Shown piece after piece: positions 7,653 through 15,205 of a stretch of 18,177 nt of DNA (the first letter of the stretch is position 1; the number at the start of each line of letters is the position of its first letter). The notes beneath the pieces are model-generated. The model made no database searches and was not told the origin of the DNA. It worked only from the letters and a program-made list of their open reading frames with translations. The translations under genes were made by a program, and so were the position numbers. Source of the stretch: Pseudomonadota bacterium (GTDB taxonomy: Bacteria; Pseudomonadota; Alphaproteobacteria; Caulobacterales; Caulobacteraceae); assembly GCA_023416055.1 (NCBI GenBank), contig JAEZIH010000141.1, positions 1 to 18,177 of the forward strand, given 5' to 3'.

Positions 7653-8057
7653 TCAACGCGCCAGGGTCAGTTCGCAACCCGGGGCGACGGCGCCGTCGAG
7701 GGCGCCCGGCTTTTCGATGCGGACCGTGCAGCGCTGCACGCGGTCGTCGGCCAGCATCCGGACGGCCAGCCGCTCGGCGAAGGTCTCGACAAGACCGACG
7801 TGGCCCTCGGCCGCGATGGCCCGCGCGGCCTCGGCCACGGTCTCGTAGTTGACGGTGTCGGCCAGCCGCTCGATCGCGGCGGGCGTCAGCTCAAGGTCGA
7901 CGTCGATGACCAGTCGCTGCAGCCGGCCCAGTTCGTGGTCGTGCACGCCGATGCCTGCGTCCACGTCCAGCCCGCGCACGAAGACGGTCAGGGCCTCGCG
8001 GCGGAAGCCCGCTGCGGCGTCGGCGTCCGGGAAGGACAGGGGAGAGGACGCGGCCAC
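7653..8057 (-). CDS. folB: Dihydroneopterin aldolase FolB
   Basis: Splits 7,8-dihydroneopterin into 6-hydroxymethyl-dihydropterin and glycolaldehyde in folate synthesis; cytoplasmic. 134 aa, slightly longer than the usual 120 because of a polar N-terminal extension of about 20 residues. Motifs: VRGLDVDAGIGVHDHELGRLQRLVIDVDL with catalytic-type Glu42; DTVNYETVAE (68-77) with Tyr71; LVETFAERLA (89-98) with the pterin-anchoring Glu; and VRIEKPGAL (112-120) with catalytic-type Lys116. These align with Glu22, Tyr54, Glu74 and Lys100 of the S. aureus enzyme. The start is a GTG at 8057, three bases after the stop of the reductase gene; its ribosome site (GGAG) lies inside the end of that gene, implying translational coupling. 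It is last in the pterin operon. Confidence 0.9.
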   Translation of the reverse strand: MAASSPLSFPDADAAAGFRREALTVFVRGLDVDAGIGVHDHELGRLQRLVIDVDLELTPAAIERLADTVNYETVAEAARAIAAEGHVGLVETFAERLAVRMLADDRVQRCTVRIEKPGALDGAVAPGCELTLAR

Positions 8058-8060
8058 GGG

Positions 8061-8819
8061 CTACTCCAGGATGTCCGGGGTCTTCCAGGCCAGGTGCTGG
8101 CCCCCGTCGACGGCGATCATCTGCCCGGTCACGAGCTCGGCGTCCACCAGCCAGCGCACCGCCGCCGCGACGGCCTCGGGCGTGCTGCGTCGGGCCAGCG
8201 GCACGGCGGCCGCTTCGGCGGCGAACTCCTCGGGGGTCTGGTGGACCGAGGGCAGGGTGGGGCCCGGCCCGACGCCGTTGACGCGGATGCGGGGAGCCAG
8301 TGCCTGGGCCATGGTCCGGGTGGCGTGCCAGAGGCCGGCCTTGGACAGGCTGTAGGAGAAGAACCGGGGGTCAGGCTTCAGCACCCGCTGGTCGAGGATG
8401 TTGATGATCGACGACCCGTCCGGCGCCTGGCGGGCGAACGCCTGGGCCAGCTGCACGGGCGCGCGCAGGTTGGCGTCCAGATGGGCGCTCCAGCTGTCGT
8501 CGGTGACGGTGTCCAGCCGGTCGTCGGCGAACACCGAGGCGTTGTTGACCAGCACGGCCAGCGGCCCCAGCGCCTCGACGGCGCGGCCGATCAGGGCCTG
8601 GACCGCCACCCCGGCGGCGAGGTCGGCGTCCAGCACCACCGCGCGCCGGCCCAGCGTCCGCACCTCCGCGGCGACGGCCTCCGCCTCATCGGCGGACGAG
8701 CGGTAGTGGATGGCGACGTCGAAGCCGGCCCGCGCCAGCTCCAGGCAGATGGCCCGGCCGATGCGGCGGGCCCCGCCGGTGACCAGCGCAGCCCCGGGCC
8801 GGGCCGCGGTCTCAGTCAA
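8061..8819 (-). CDS. FolM/PTR1-type pteridine reductase (SDR family)
   Basis: NADPH-dependent reductase, 252 aa. Two marks separate it from ordinary SDRs: the cofactor loop is TGGARRIG (14-21; TGxxxRxG as in pteridine reductases) followed by HYRSS (38-42), and the catalytic Ser position, 13 residues before the active Tyr156, is Asp143 (ILDQR), as in Leishmania PTR1 and E. coli FolM. Tyr156/Lys160 lie in YSLSK; VNNAS is at 91-95 and RVNGVGPGPTL at 179-189. E. coli FolM reduces dihydromonapterin and, weakly, dihydrofolate; the next gene being folB supports a pterin substrate. The start is inferred as TTG at 8819, because no ATG or GTG lies between the preceding small ORF and the nucleotide-binding fold. 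It overlaps that ORF by 8 bases, so translation is probably coupled. Exact substrate is inference. Confidence 0.88.
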   Translation of the reverse strand: MTETAARPGAALVTGGARRIGRAICLELARAGFDVAIHYRSSADEAEAVAAEVRTLGRRAVVLDADLAAGVAVQALIGRAVEALGPLAVLVNNASVFADDRLDTVTDDSWSAHLDANLRAPVQLAQAFARQAPDGSSIINILDQRVLKPDPRFFSYSLSKAGLWHATRTMAQALAPRIRVNGVGPGPTLPSVHQTPEEFAAEAAAVPLARRSTPEAVAAAVRWLVDAELVTGQMIAVDGGQHLAWKTPDILE

Positions 8820-8892
8820 CCCGGCCGAACTCGATGAAGTTGATGGCGGCGAGGACGGCGACGAAGCCGAGGATGATGAAGAGGGCCAGCAT
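8812..8892 (-). CDS. 26-aa single-span membrane peptide (small ORF)
   Basis: A very short ORF with a strong ribosome site (AAGGAG, 6 bases before the ATG at 8892). The peptide starts MLALFIILGFVAVLAAINF and ends IEFGRVD: one hydrophobic helix followed by a short charged tail. The ending AAIN-x-x-EFGR-[VI]-D is one I associate with small alphaproteobacterial membrane peptides, but this is memory, not a search. It lies directly behind a plausible promoter, and its TGA overlaps the TTG start of the pteridine reductase by 8 bases. It could be a functional membrane peptide, a leader whose translation drives the reductase start, or both. Confidence 0.7.
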   Translation of the reverse strand: MLALFIILGFVAVLAAINFIEFGRVD

Positions 8893-8913
8893 GGGTTGCT
8901 CCTTGTTGCCCCG

Positions 8914-8942
8914 GCATTAGTCCGCAGCGCCCGGCTGTTCAA
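8914..8942 (-). promoter_or_regulatory. Candidate housekeeping promoter of the pterin operon
   Basis: On the minus strand TTGAAC (8937-8942) is followed after 17 bases by TAATGC (8914-8919), ending 21 bases before the ATG of the small ORF. The -35 box and spacing match sigma-70 type promoters well; the -10 box is a partial match. The position fits a short leader carrying the AAGGAG site. Confidence 0.45.
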
Positions 8943-9016
8943 GCCGCAGCGCGGTCGCGGCGGCGCCCCGCGGTATCCGCTCGCCATCGGCAGGCGGCGC
9001 GGCTACTCATCGGGGA

Positions 9017-9463
9017 ATGAACCCCTCCCTCTTCGCCATCGTCGCCGTGGTCCTCGCCGGCGGCGCTACGGCCCTGCAGGCGCCAACCAATGCGAAGCTG
9101 GCGACGGCGGTCGGATCGCCGGTCAATGCGGCGCTGGTGTCGTTCGCTGTCGGCACGGCCGCGCTGGCGCTGGTCGCGGCGGCGCTGCAGGCGCGGCCGG
9201 ACATGACGGCGGTCAGGGGGCTGCCGTGGTGGACGTGGATCGGCGGGCTGTACGGGGCCGTGTTCGTGGCGGCGGCGGCCTGGGGGGTGCCCCGGCTGGG
9301 CGTGGCCCTGACCATCATCCTGATGGTCGCCGGCCAGCTGCTGATCAGCGTCGTGGTCGATCATTTCGGCGCCATGGGCGTGCCGCGCCAGCCGATCAGC
9401 TGGGGCCGGATTGGCGGCGTGGCCCTGGTCGTGGTCGGCGTGGTTATGGTCCGGCGCTTCTGA
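9017..9463 (+). CDS. YdcZ-type (DUF606) small DMT family transporter
   Basis: A 148-aa inner-membrane protein of the DUF606/YdcZ branch of the drug/metabolite transporter superfamily, typical length for one five-helix unit. Hydrophobic segments lie at about 4-20, 35-57, 72-90, 96-115 and 130-146. Family marks are LQAPTNAKLA (20-29), the WWTWIGGLYGA block (71-81) and GQLLISVVVDHFGAMG (106-121). Such short units usually act as dimers or with a second copy; no second copy is seen nearby, and the substrate is unknown. The ATG at 9017 has only GGGGA immediately before it, so the ribosome site is poor or the transcript may be nearly leaderless. uvrC starts 17 bases after its stop, so the two could be co-transcribed. 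Confidence 0.9.
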   Translation: MNPSLFAIVAVVLAGGATALQAPTNAKLATAVGSPVNAALVSFAVGTAALALVAAALQARPDMTAVRGLPWWTWIGGLYGAVFVAAAAWGVPRLGVALTIILMVAGQLLISVVVDHFGAMGVPRQPISWGRIGGVALVVVGVVMVRRF

Positions 9464-9479
9464 GCCTATATCGGTCGGG

Positions 9480-11363
9480 ATGACCGAGGAGACCCTCCCT
9501 GCCGATTCGCTGAAGGCCGCCGAGCTGATCCGCGACGAGGCCCGGCGCGCGCCCGACAAGCCGGGCGTCTACCGCATGTACGGGGAGGACGGCGCCTGCC
9601 TCTATGTCGGCAAGGCGCGATCGCTGAAGAAGCGCATCCTCCAGTACGCGCAAGGCCGCTTCCACACCCAGCGCATCGGCCTGATGGTCTCCCTGACCCG
9701 CTCGATGGAGCTGGTGGTCACGGCGTCCGAGACCGAGGCCCTGCTGCTCGAATCCAACTTCATCAAGAAGCTCAAGCCGCGCTTCAACGTGGTGCTGCGC
9801 GACGACAAGTCGTTCGCCGAGCTGATGATCCGCCGCGACCACCGCGCGCCCCAGATCCGCAAGCACCGCGGCGCCCACACCCTGAAGGGCGACTATTTCG
9901 GCCCCTTCGCCTCGACCTGGGCGGTCAACCGCACCCTGACTACGCTTCAGAAAGCCTTCCTGCTGCGGTCCTGCTCGGACAGCGTCTACGAGACCCGCAC
10001 CCGGCCGTGCATGCTGCACCAGATCAAGCGCTGCTCGGCGCCCTGCACCGGCCTGATCTCGCTGGAGGACTACGGCCAGCTGGTCGACGAGGCCGAGGCC
10101 TTCCTGCGCGGCAAGTCGCGCGCCGTCATCGGCCGCCTGTCGCAGGAGATGCAGGCGGCGTCCGACGCCATGGACTTCGAACAGGCCGCCCGCGTGCGCG
10201 ACCGCATCCGCGCCCTGTCGGCCATCGCCATGGAGAACTCCGTCAGCGCCGAGCGCGTGGCCGAGGCGGACGTCTTCGCCCTCCACTCCGACGGCGGCCA
10301 GGCCTGCGTGCAGGTGTTTTTCTATCGCGGCGGCCAGAATTGGGGCGGCCGCGCCTACTTCCCGCGCGTCGATCGCGCCGACACCGACCCCGAGATTCTC
10401 GCCGCCTTCCTCGGCCAGTTCTACGAGGACAAGCCGGTGCCGCGGCAGATCCTCACCAACGTGCGCCCGCACGAGAAGGAGCTGCTCGAGGAGGCCTTCT
10501 CGATGAAGGCCCGGACGGTCGACGGCCGCCGGGTGGTGTCCATCGAACTGCCGCAACGCGGGCCGCGCCGGGCGCTGGTCGACCACGCCCTGACCAACGC
10601 CCGCGAGGCGCTGGGCCGGCGCATGGCCGAGAGCTCGGCGCAGGGCAAGATCCTCGACGAGGTTTGCGAGGCCTTCGGCCTGGAAGGGCGGCCTGAGCGG
10701 ATCGAGGTCTACGACAACTCGCACATCCAGGGCACCAACGCAGTCGGCGGCATGATCGTCGCCGGGCCCGAGGGCTTCCGGAAGACCCAGTACCGAAAGT
10801 TCAACATCCGCGGCGACGAACTCACCCCCGGCGACGACTACGGCATGATGCGCGAGGTGCTGCGCCGGCGCTTCGGCCGTCTGGCCAGAGAGGAGGAGGC
10901 GGGCGAGGAGGTCGAGCGCCCCGACCTGGTGCTGATCGACGGCGGCGCCGGTCAGCTGGCCGAGGCCGTGGCGGTGATGGCCGAACTGGGCCTGCACGAC
11001 ATTCCGGTGGTCGGGGTGGCCAAGGGGCCCGACCGCGACGCCGGGCTGGAGCGCTTCTTCATCCCCGGCAAGCCGCCATTCATGCTGCCGCTGAAGTCGC
11101 CGGCCCTCTACTACCTGCAGCGCCTGCGCGACGAGGCCCACCGCTTCGCCATCGGGGCCCACCGCACCCGCCGCTCGATGGACCTCAAGCGCAACCCGCT
11201 GGACGAGATCGAGGGCGTCGGTCCCGGCCGCAAGAAGGCCCTGCTGCACGCCTTCGGTTCGGCCAAGGGCGTCGGCCGCGCCTCGGTCGTCGACCTGGTC
11301 AAGGTCGAGGGCATCAACCAGGCCCTCGCCGAACGCATCCACGCCTTCTTCCGCAAGTCCTGA
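9480..11363 (+). CDS. uvrC: Excinuclease ABC subunit UvrC
   Basis: Nuclease subunit of UvrABC nucleotide excision repair; cuts 3' and 5' of the lesion. 627 aa, near the family norm. Domains: GIY-YIG nuclease (about 26-105; PGVYRMY, LYVGKARSLKKRI); a Cys cluster at 165, 177, 185 and 189 whose spacing equals that of the four cysteines reported to hold a [4Fe-4S] cluster in E. coli UvrC; UVR motif contacting UvrB (about 213-248, AMDFEQAARVRDRIRAL); RNase H-like endonuclease with Asp412 (VYDNSHIQG), Asp487 (LIDGGAGQ) and His554 (DEAHRFAI); helix-hairpin-helix DNA binding (572-625, IEGVGPGRKKALL, VEGINQALAERI). The frame is open from 9411, but the ATG at 9480, after the YdcZ stop, is the natural start. 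The ribosome site is weak (CGGTCGGG). Confidence 0.97.
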   Translation: MTEETLPADSLKAAELIRDEARRAPDKPGVYRMYGEDGACLYVGKARSLKKRILQYAQGRFHTQRIGLMVSLTRSMELVVTASETEALLLESNFIKKLKPRFNVVLRDDKSFAELMIRRDHRAPQIRKHRGAHTLKGDYFGPFASTWAVNRTLTTLQKAFLLRSCSDSVYETRTRPCMLHQIKRCSAPCTGLISLEDYGQLVDEAEAFLRGKSRAVIGRLSQEMQAASDAMDFEQAARVRDRIRALSAIAMENSVSAERVAEADVFALHSDGGQACVQVFFYRGGQNWGGRAYFPRVDRADTDPEILAAFLGQFYEDKPVPRQILTNVRPHEKELLEEAFSMKARTVDGRRVVSIELPQRGPRRALVDHALTNAREALGRRMAESSAQGKILDEVCEAFGLEGRPERIEVYDNSHIQGTNAVGGMIVAGPEGFRKTQYRKFNIRGDELTPGDDYGMMREVLRRRFGRLAREEEAGEEVERPDLVLIDGGAGQLAEAVAVMAELGLHDIPVVGVAKGPDRDAGLERFFIPGKPPFMLPLKSPALYYLQRLRDEAHRFAIGAHRTRRSMDLKRNPLDEIEGVGPGRKKALLHAFGSAKGVGRASVVDLVKVEGINQALAERIHAFFRKS

Positions 11364-11380
11364 CCTCGCTCCCGACGACT

Positions 11381-11409
11381 CTGGCGGTTCCCCGGGGCCG
11401 TGCTAAACC
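11381..11409 (+). promoter_or_regulatory. Candidate Caulobacter-type housekeeping promoter
   Basis: CTGGCGG (11381-11387), 14 bases, then GCTAAACC (11402-11409). The Caulobacter housekeeping consensus is TTGACGS-N10..14-GCTANAWC, so the matches are 5 of 7 and 7 of 8. It would place the transcript start about 20 bases before the ATG at 11434. It suggests that the DUF3857 gene is transcribed separately from uvrC. Confidence 0.35.
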
Positions 11410-11433
11410 TGAGCGCGAGAAGGGGGAGTGCGT

Positions 11434-14400
11434 ATGTCCAGAAGCTGGATCGCGGCCATGGCCGCGGTGGTGTTCTTCGCGACCTCGGCGGTTGCGCAGG
11501 AGGTCGAACGAGCGCCCGCGCCGGCCTGGGTCGAGGCGCCCCTCGCCCATGCGCCCGCGCCCGCTGTCGGCGACGCGGCGATGCGCGCCCACGCCATCGA
11601 TCACCAGGTCCGCTTCGACGCGGAGGGCGTCCACACCTACACCTTCCAGCGCTTCGAGCCGCTGACCCGGCAGGGCCTGAGCACCGTCGGAACCGTCACC
11701 CTCGTCTGGAGCCCGGCCTTCGAGACGGTGCAGGTCCACACCCTGCGGATCATCCGCGGCGGCCAGACCATCGACATCCTCGCCAGCCAGCAGTTCGAGA
11801 CGCTGCGGCGTGAAAGCAACCTCGAGTCCGCCATGCTCGACGGCCGGCTGACGGCTACCCTGCAGCCGCGCGACCTGCGCGTCGGCGACGTTCTGGAACT
11901 GGCCTTCACCATCCACGACAGCCTCGGCGTCCTGGCCCCGCACCTGGAGTCGTTCGGCGGCTCGATGTCGTCCGAGACGATCGACCGGTATCGCCTCCGC
12001 GCCACCTGGTCCGACGACCTGCCGATCCGGGTCGAGGCCACCGAGCCGTGGGCGGATATCCGTCCGCGCCGCCAGGGGGACGGCTGGATCTACGAGATCG
12101 AGGCCTCCGGCCTGCGAAGCGACAACATCCCGGCGGACCTGCCGGGGCGCTTCACCATCTCCCGCACGGTGCAGTTCACCGACTTCGCCTCATGGGCTGA
12201 CGCCTCGCGCCTGATGGCTCCGCTCTACGAGACGGGCGCCACGCTCGAAGCGGGGTCGCCCCTGCTGGCCGAGGCCGAGCGTATCCGGGCGGCCCAGCCC
12301 ACCCCGGCGGGCCGGGCCATGGCGGCGCTGCGGCTGGTCGAGGACGAGGTGCGCTACCTCGCCCTGTCGATGGGCGACGGCAACTACGTGCCGATGTCCG
12401 CCGACGAGGTCTGGCGCAGCCGCTACGGCGACTGCAAGGGCAAGACGGTGCTGCTGCTCGCCCTGCTGAAGGAGCTGGGGATCGAGGCCGAGGCGGCGCT
12501 GGTCAGCACCCGCTGGGGCGACGGCCTGGACGAGCGCCTGCCGATGGTCGGCTGGTTCGACCATGTGATCGTCCGCGCCGTCGTCGACGGCCAGGTCTAC
12601 TGGATGGACGGCACCCGGATCGGCGACCGTCGCCTCGAGGAGCTGATCCCGCCCCCGTACCGCTGGGGCCTGCCGGTGCGCGCCCGGGGCGCGGAGCTGG
12701 AAGCCATCATCCAGCCGCCCCTGACCATCCCGGGCATGGAGGTGGTGGCCGAGATCGACGCCAGCGCGGGCCTCGACGCCGACGCCCCGATCGTGTTCGA
12801 CATCGCCTATCGCGGCGACTACGCCACCGCCCTGCGGCGCCAGCTCGGGTCCATCCCCGCCGACCAGCTGGAGGCTATGATGAAGTCCCAGGTCGACGGG
12901 CGCGACGGGACCGTCACCGTCGACAGCGTCGAAACCCGCTATGACGAACCCGCGAACGTCCTGCATCTGATCCTGCGCGGGAGCACCCGGCTGAGCTGGG
13001 TCAACGGTCCCGGCGGCCGGGTCATGGCCATACCGGAATCGACCCTCGTCCTGCCGGCCAGCGGAGAGCGGCGCGGCGTGCTGGCGAGGTTCGCCGACCA
13101 CCCCCACGCCATCACCCACCCGGTCATGGTCCGCTCGGTCAGCCGGTTCCGCCTGCCCTATGGGGGACGGGGCTTCGCCATCGAGGGCGGCGACCAGACC
13201 ATCGAAGGCGGCGGCTACCGTCTCGAGCGGCGCGGCGTGCTTGCGGACGGTGTGGCCGAGATCACGGTCACCTCCACCACACTGACATCGGAGGTGACGG
13301 CTGAGGAAATGGCCGCCGTGCGCCGTCGGGCTGAGACCGCCTCGGCCTTGCCGCTGCGCGTCCGCGCCCCCGCCAGCTACGTCGCCACCGCCGCTGACTC
13401 GGCCCGCAGCCAGGCCGGCGACAGCGACACCACGGAGCTGATCGAGCGCGCGCGACGTCTCTCCGCCGCCGGCGACCAGGCCGGGGCCCTCGCCCTGCTC
13501 GACGCCGCGGTCGAACGCGATCCGGAGAACGGCGAGCCCCTGAAGGCCCGCGGCGGCATCCGCTACGCCGCCCGCGACTACGACGGCGCCCGCGAGGATT
13601 ACGATCGCGCGGTGGAACTCGATCCCGCCGACCAGGATGCGGCCCGTGCCCAGGGCGTGGTCGCCTATGTCCAGGGAAAGTACGGCGAGGCCGTGGTCAG
13701 CCTGACGGTCGCCCTGAGGCTGGACCCGGGCGATCTCGACGCCATGGCCATGCGCGGCGCAGCCTACTACCAGCTGGGCCGCTGGGATCGCTCGCTGGCC
13801 GATTATCGCGCGCTCAAGACAGCCGCTCCGGGGGAGCCGGGCGGGGCCTATGGCGAACTGCGCGCCTTGCTCCGGCTCGGCCGCACCGAGGAAGTCCGCA
13901 CCCTAGTCGCGGCGCGACTTGAGGACGACCCGGCGGACGGGACCGCCCTGGACGCGCTCGTGCGGCTGGAGAAGCAGGCCGGGTCTGCGGCGGCGGCCCT
14001 GCCGGCGCTGGACCTGGCGCTGGAACGCGCCCCGGAGGCGATCGAGCTGCTGGGCCTGCGAGGTCGCATCCGGGCCTCGGTGGGCGACGCCGAGGGCGCG
14101 CGCGAGGATTTCGCCGCCTTCCGCGCCGTCGATCCCGGCGATCCCCTGCTGCGCAACAACGTCTGCTGGGCGCAGGCTCTTGAGGCGTTCGATCTCGATC
14201 AGGCCATGAACGATTGCGACGTGGCCGCCACCGCCGGCGAGGCCGCCTTCATCGACAGCCGGGCCATGGTCCTGCTGCAGATGGAGCGCTACGCCGAGGC
14301 CGTGGCCGAGTACGACCGGGCCCTGGCGGCGCAGCCTGACCTGGCGGCGTCCCACTACGGCCGGGGCCTCGCGCGCCTGGCGATGGGGGACGCGGGCGGT

Positions 14401-14493
14401 CGCGAGGACATCGCCAGGGCCCTGGCCCGCGATATCGATGCGGCGGAGGATTTCGAGGTCTTCCAGGCCCGTCATCCCGGGCTGGCGGACTAG
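11434..14493 (+). CDS. Exported DUF3857 / transglutaminase-like / TPR protein
   Basis: A 1019-aa exported protein. Signal peptide 1-21 (MSRSWIAAMAAVVFFATSAVA, cut before QEVE). DUF3857 domain at about 50-215. Transglutaminase-like domain at about 270-400 with an intact Cys-His-Asp triad: Cys334 (YGDCKGKTVLLLALL), His377 (FDHVIV) and Asp392 (YWMDGT). A beta-rich section follows (about 430-640). From about 665 to the end there are about eight TPR-like helical repeats (for example EPLKARGGIRYAARDYDGA, ASHYGRGLARLAMG). Members of this family are periplasmic or surface-associated, and the triad suggests a peptidase or amide-transfer activity; the substrate is unknown. The ATG at 11434 sits 6 bases after GGGGGAG; a GTG at 11428 would add two residues. 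It lies between uvrC and pgsA, which are often close neighbours in alphaproteobacteria. Confidence 0.9.
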   Translation: MSRSWIAAMAAVVFFATSAVAQEVERAPAPAWVEAPLAHAPAPAVGDAAMRAHAIDHQVRFDAEGVHTYTFQRFEPLTRQGLSTVGTVTLVWSPAFETVQVHTLRIIRGGQTIDILASQQFETLRRESNLESAMLDGRLTATLQPRDLRVGDVLELAFTIHDSLGVLAPHLESFGGSMSSETIDRYRLRATWSDDLPIRVEATEPWADIRPRRQGDGWIYEIEASGLRSDNIPADLPGRFTISRTVQFTDFASWADASRLMAPLYETGATLEAGSPLLAEAERIRAAQPTPAGRAMAALRLVEDEVRYLALSMGDGNYVPMSADEVWRSRYGDCKGKTVLLLALLKELGIEAEAALVSTRWGDGLDERLPMVGWFDHVIVRAVVDGQVYWMDGTRIGDRRLEELIPPPYRWGLPVRARGAELEAIIQPPLTIPGMEVVAEIDASAGLDADAPIVFDIAYRGDYATALRRQLGSIPADQLEAMMKSQVDGRDGTVTVDSVETRYDEPANVLHLILRGSTRLSWVNGPGGRVMAIPESTLVLPASGERRGVLARFADHPHAITHPVMVRSVSRFRLPYGGRGFAIEGGDQTIEGGGYRLERRGVLADGVAEITVTSTTLTSEVTAEEMAAVRRRAETASALPLRVRAPASYVATAADSARSQAGDSDTTELIERARRLSAAGDQAGALALLDAAVERDPENGEPLKARGGIRYAARDYDGAREDYDRAVELDPADQDAARAQGVVAYVQGKYGEAVVSLTVALRLDPGDLDAMAMRGAAYYQLGRWDRSLADYRALKTAAPGEPGGAYGELRALLRLGRTEEVRTLVAARLEDDPADGTALDALVRLEKQAGSAAAALPALDLALERAPEAIELLGLRGRIRASVGDAEGAREDFAAFRAVDPGDPLLRNNVCWAQALEAFDLDQAMNDCDVAATAGEAAFIDSRAMVLLQMERYAEAVAEYDRALAAQPDLAASHYGRGLARLAMGDAGGREDIARALARDIDAAEDFEVFQARHPGLAD

Positions 14494-14499
14494 AGGGGG

Positions 14500-14534
14500 C
14501 TGGCGTCCGGGCCCGGATTGAGGCAAGGCGCCAG
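14500..14534 (+). promoter_or_regulatory. Dyad covering the carbonic anhydrase ribosome site
   Basis: CTGGCG (14500-14505) pairs with CGCCAG (14529-14534), which ends two bases before the ATG at 14537. Inside it lies the 12-base palindrome TCCGGGCCCGGA (14506-14517), and the AAGG that could serve as ribosome site is in the loop. The fold could modulate initiation of the carbonic anhydrase; there is no further evidence. Confidence 0.25.
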
Positions 14535-14536
14535 TC

Positions 14537-15157
14537 ATGACCCAGTCGACCGACGAACTCGCGGCGGGCTACCGCCGCTTCCGCGACAACCGCTGGCCGC
14601 AGGAGCGGGCCGAGTACGAATCCCTGGCCGCTGGCCAGAAGCCGCACACCCTGATCGTCGCCTGCTCCGACAGCCGCGCCGACCCGGCCCTGATCTTCGA
14701 CGCCGCGCCGGGCGAGCTGTTCGTGGTCCGCAACGTCGCCAACCTGGTGCCGCCCTACCAGCCGGACGGACAGCTGCACGGCGTCTCGGCGGCGCTGGAG
14801 TTCGGCGTCAACGCCCTCGGCGTCTCCCGCATCGTGGTCATGGGCCACGCTTACTGCGGCGGGGTGAACGCCATGCTGAACGGCGCGCCGGACAGCTGCC
14901 GCGACTTCGTCGCCCCCTGGGTAGCCCAGGCCACGCCGGTGGTGCGGCTGATCTGCGAGAGCTTCCCCGCCGAGGACTCCGAGCGCCTGGCGGAAGAGAC
15001 GGTGGTCCGCCTGTCGATCGAGAACCTGCGCACCTTCCCGTGGATCGCCGAACGCGAGGCGGCGGGGCGGCTGACACTGACCGGACTGCATTTCGGCATC
15101 GCCGACGGCGTCCTGCGGGCCCTGAAGGGGCCGGGGCGGTTCGAACCGCTGGGCTGA
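14537..15157 (+). CDS. Beta-class carbonic anhydrase
   Basis: Zinc enzyme that interconverts CO2 and bicarbonate; 206 aa, normal for bacterial beta-class enzymes; no signal peptide, so cytoplasmic. The zinc ligands and catalytic pair are intact: Cys43, Asp45 and Arg47 in VACSDSRADP (41-50), and His104 and Cys107 in VMGHAYCGG (101-109). VRNVANLVPPY (64-74) and the helix SAALEFGVNALGV (84-96) are further family marks. The ATG at 14537 directly precedes the conserved N-terminal helix (YRRFRDNRWP). It lies 43 bases after the DUF3857 gene and 48 bases before pgsA on the same strand, so read-through from either neighbour is possible. It may supply bicarbonate for carboxylases or help pH control. 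Confidence 0.95.
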   Translation: MTQSTDELAAGYRRFRDNRWPQERAEYESLAAGQKPHTLIVACSDSRADPALIFDAAPGELFVVRNVANLVPPYQPDGQLHGVSAALEFGVNALGVSRIVVMGHAYCGGVNAMLNGAPDSCRDFVAPWVAQATPVVRLICESFPAEDSERLAEETVVRLSIENLRTFPWIAEREAAGRLTLTGLHFGIADGVLRALKGPGRFEPLG

Positions 15158-15205
15158 ACGCTCGCCACCTGCATCGAAGCGTGGCACATCGGCGTTGCAG
15201 CACGG

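Noticed and set aside
7329..8837. 502-codon plus-strand frame across the proline-rich gene, folB and the pteridine reductase
   Set aside because: It covers three recognisable minus-strand genes and has Gly/Arg/Ser-rich composition with no motif.
9444..11342. 632-codon open frame antisense to uvrC
   Set aside because: UvrC on the plus strand has every domain and catalytic residue; the antisense frame gives low-complexity His/Ala/Gly/Val-rich sequence typical of GC-rich shadows.
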